Below, piece by piece: positions 7,338 to 8,055 of a stretch of 8,055 nucleotides of DNA. Below the pieces are notes generated by a model. The model made no database searches, was not told where the DNA came from, and saw nothing but the letters and a program-made list of their open reading frames with translations. Origin of the DNA: Acidobacteriaceae bacterium (GTDB lineage: Bacteria; Acidobacteriota; Terriglobia; Terriglobales; Acidobacteriaceae); NCBI GenBank assembly GCA_003156235.1, contig PMGP01000303.1, positions 4,011-12,065 of the forward strand. The letters are read 5' to 3'. The stretch's first letter is position 1. Every line of letters begins with the position of its first letter. The translations under genes were made by a program, and so were the position numbers.

Positions 7338-7415
7338 GGTTTGCTCCTCGATTGATTGGAGAAAAGGCTAGCAGATCCCTTGCGGGAGCCGCAGTTTTTC
7401 TTTTCGAGGGAGCAA

Positions 7416-7829
7416 TCAGATCTGAAAAGTGCAGAGGACGGACTGGGAGCGGCAACTGAAGGCACGCAGAGGCGGCGTTCGATCGCCCTCCGGCGCAAAT
7501 TGCGCAAGACCCGGCAGAGGCAATGCGAAATCCACCGAGGATGTAGCTGCCGCCGCGAGCTTCTGCGCCTCTTGGATCATCACCGGCGCCGATACTTCAC
7601 GAACTGCAACGCAGTTGCACAGGGGCGCAGAAGACTCCGTTGGAGTCAGGGTGAGCGCCATCGCCGCCGGCGCATTCATCGCCGCTTCGTCCATACCCAT
7701 TCCCTGGCAGCAACTCGCGCAGTGATCCGTGGCGCAACTGCTCCCAGCGCATGGGATCTCCGCGAGCACAGGGAGCGACCACAGCAGGATGCTGAGTGCT
7801 ATGGCGACGGATTTGGCAAAAAATCTCAT
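7416..7829 (-). CDS. Cys-rich secreted protein heading the cus operon (orf137)
   Basis: I do not recognise the family. The 137-residue product starts with a clear signal peptide (residues 1-23, ending PVLA) and would be about 114 residues when mature. It has nine cysteines, all in the mature part: a cluster at Cys27, 32, 37, 40 and 41 (CAGSSCATDHCASCC) followed at once by QGMGMDEAAM with three methionines, a CNC pair (Cys71/73), and Cys126 and Cys133 near the end. The region at about 85-115 is Ala/Leu/Pro-rich with no obvious fold. It is the first gene of the operon, 78 nt before cusC on the same strand. Small exported Cys- or His-bearing proteins such as CzcI sit in the same position ahead of czcCBA operons, which supports a periplasmic metal-binding or chaperone role here, perhaps replacing CusF, which is absent. 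That role is inferred from composition and position. Codon use and the signal peptide make a real gene likely. ATG 7829 has only a weak ribosome binding site. Confidence 0.72.
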   Translation of the reverse strand: MRFFAKSVAIALSILLWSLPVLAEIPCAGSSCATDHCASCCQGMGMDEAAMNAPAAMALTLTPTESSAPLCNCVAVREVSAPVMIQEAQKLAAAATSSVDFALPLPGLAQFAPEGDRTPPLRAFSCRSQSVLCTFQI

Positions 7830-7842
7830 TATCGTGATGTAG

Positions 7843-7873
7843 ATTCTATCGCGAATTGCTCCGCAAAGAGCAA
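7843..7873 (-). promoter_or_regulatory. Candidate promoter of the cus operon with 19-bp spacer and dyad
   Basis: On the minus strand TAGAAT (7848 to 7843) fits a -10 element and TTGCTC (7873 to 7868) a weak -35, separated by 19 bp. A start point near 7836 is implied, just before the orf137 ATG at 7829, so the leader would be very short. The -35 hexamer is one arm of a perfect dyad, TTGCTC-N6-GAGCAA (7856-7873). Long spacers of 19-20 bp with operator dyads are characteristic of MerR/CueR-controlled promoters. Here the dyad is centred about 6 bp upstream of the spacer midpoint, so the match to that architecture is imperfect. Confidence 0.4.
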
Positions 7874-7874
7874 A

Positions 7875-7890
7875 CGTGATTTATCTCACA
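7875..7890. promoter_or_regulatory. CRP/FNR-superfamily-like palindrome
   Basis: CGTGATTTATCTCACA (minus strand TGTGA-N6-TCACG) matches the CRP consensus TGTGA-N6-TCACA at nine of ten positions. It is centred about 46 bp upstream of the start point inferred for the orf137 promoter, close to the spacing of class II activation. Two further TGTGA half-sites lie at 7916-7920 and 7933-7937. No regulator gene is in the window. Confidence 0.45.
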
Positions 7891-7973
7891 TGATAGCGCA
7901 CAATGATGTCGCACCTGTGATCAGTGAAAAAATGTGACCAGCCAACTATCAGTCGCCGCGCTCAATCTCGAAG

Positions 7974-8003
7974 TGCAACATTTCGCTTTGGGATGATGTT
8001 GCA
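7974..8003 (+). repeat. Inverted repeat at the IS30-type transposase start, probable IS end
   Basis: TGCAACAT (7974-7981) and ATGTTGCA (7996-8003) form an 8-bp stem with a 14-nt loop. The right arm includes the A of the transposase ATG. As RNA it would partly hide the start codon and the bases just before it, a known way for IS elements to limit expression. The left IS terminus is expected in or just before this area, possibly within GCGCTCAATCTCGAAGTGCA (7958-7977), but its exact edge cannot be set without the other end. Confidence 0.45.
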
Positions 8004-8055
8004 TGGGGAAGTACTACGAGCAGTTGAGTTTATCTGAGCGGGTTTACATCCAGGC
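8003..8055 (+). CDS. IS30-family transposase, N-terminus only (cut by window edge)
   Basis: The ATG at 8003 opens a frame reading MGKYYEQLSLSERVYIQ and running off the window. This matches the conserved opening of many IS30-family transposases (MGKxYxQLSLEERxxIQ), which leads into their helix-turn-helix domain. An in-frame TGA at 7994-7996 makes the ATG the only sensible start. The upstream GGGATGA is a poor ribosome binding site, which fits low transposase expression. Whether the element is intact cannot be seen. It reads divergently from the cus operon. Confidence 0.8.
   Translation, partial: MGKYYEQLSLSERVYIQ

Noticed and set aside
7366..7392. Possible attenuator or terminator between orf137 and cusC
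   Set aside because: Only short arms (CCC with GGG, GGCT with AGCC) can pair, followed by TTTTCT on the minus strand. The pairing is too weak and interrupted to claim.
7356..7937. Plus-strand open frame of 193 codons opposite orf137
   Set aside because: It is Arg-rich and runs through the operon's promoter region. The opposite frame has a proper signal peptide and Cys pattern.
1..8055. CRISPR array, tRNA or rRNA, toxin-antitoxin pair
   Set aside because: I saw no regularly spaced identical repeats with unique spacers, no cloverleaf-like sequence with a CCA end and no rRNA signature. The 22-bp units at 87-152 are contiguous without spacers.

Overview
The window carries a complete tripartite copper/silver efflux operon of the CusCBA type (heavy-metal RND family), read entirely from the minus strand and flanked on both sides by insertion-sequence (IS) material. 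Base composition is moderately GC-rich. The small secreted protein at the operon's 3' end and the style of the Cus proteins suggest an acidobacterium (Acidobacteriota). That placement is inferred from family resemblance recalled from memory; there is no rRNA or other taxonomic marker here.

Layout. Positions 1-489 hold no convincing gene. They contain a short run-in reading frame ending at 59, a small cluster of 22-bp repeats (87-152, a diverged copy at 280-302 and an inverted core at 225-234), an 18-bp perfect palindrome (401-418) and a strong-looking minus-strand promoter with no gene behind it (445-474). This looks like eroded IS end sequence. Positions 490-864 are the middle of an integrase-type transposase, truncated at both ends. 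Its ORF runs 11 bp into the last gene of the operon.

The operon reads, in transcription order: orf137 (7829-7416, Cys-rich secreted protein), cusC-like outer-membrane factor (7337-5994), cusB-like periplasmic adaptor (5997-4573), cusA-like RND pump (4561-1256) and orf107 (1177-854, small secreted Cys-containing protein). The three cus genes are tightly packed: the cusC stop overlaps the cusB GTG, and 11 nt separate cusB from cusA. Gaps of 78 nt separate the two accessory genes from the core. A perfect 8-bp-stem hairpin lies in the cusA-orf107 gap. The region upstream of orf137 contains a candidate promoter, a dyad on its -35 element and a CRP/FNR-like palindrome. At the right edge an IS30-family transposase begins on the plus strand (8003 onward, cut by the window).

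How it works together. CusA would collect Cu(I)/Ag(I) from periplasm or cytoplasm, CusB would funnel metal and dock the parts, and CusC would provide the outer-membrane exit. The three-Met metal site and the proton-relay Asp of CusA are retained. CusB has a duplicated N-terminal metal-binding motif. No CusF, no copper P-type ATPase and no CusRS- or CueR-type regulator is present. The two small secreted Cys-containing proteins that bracket the operon are the least described parts and are candidates for the periplasmic metal-handling role.
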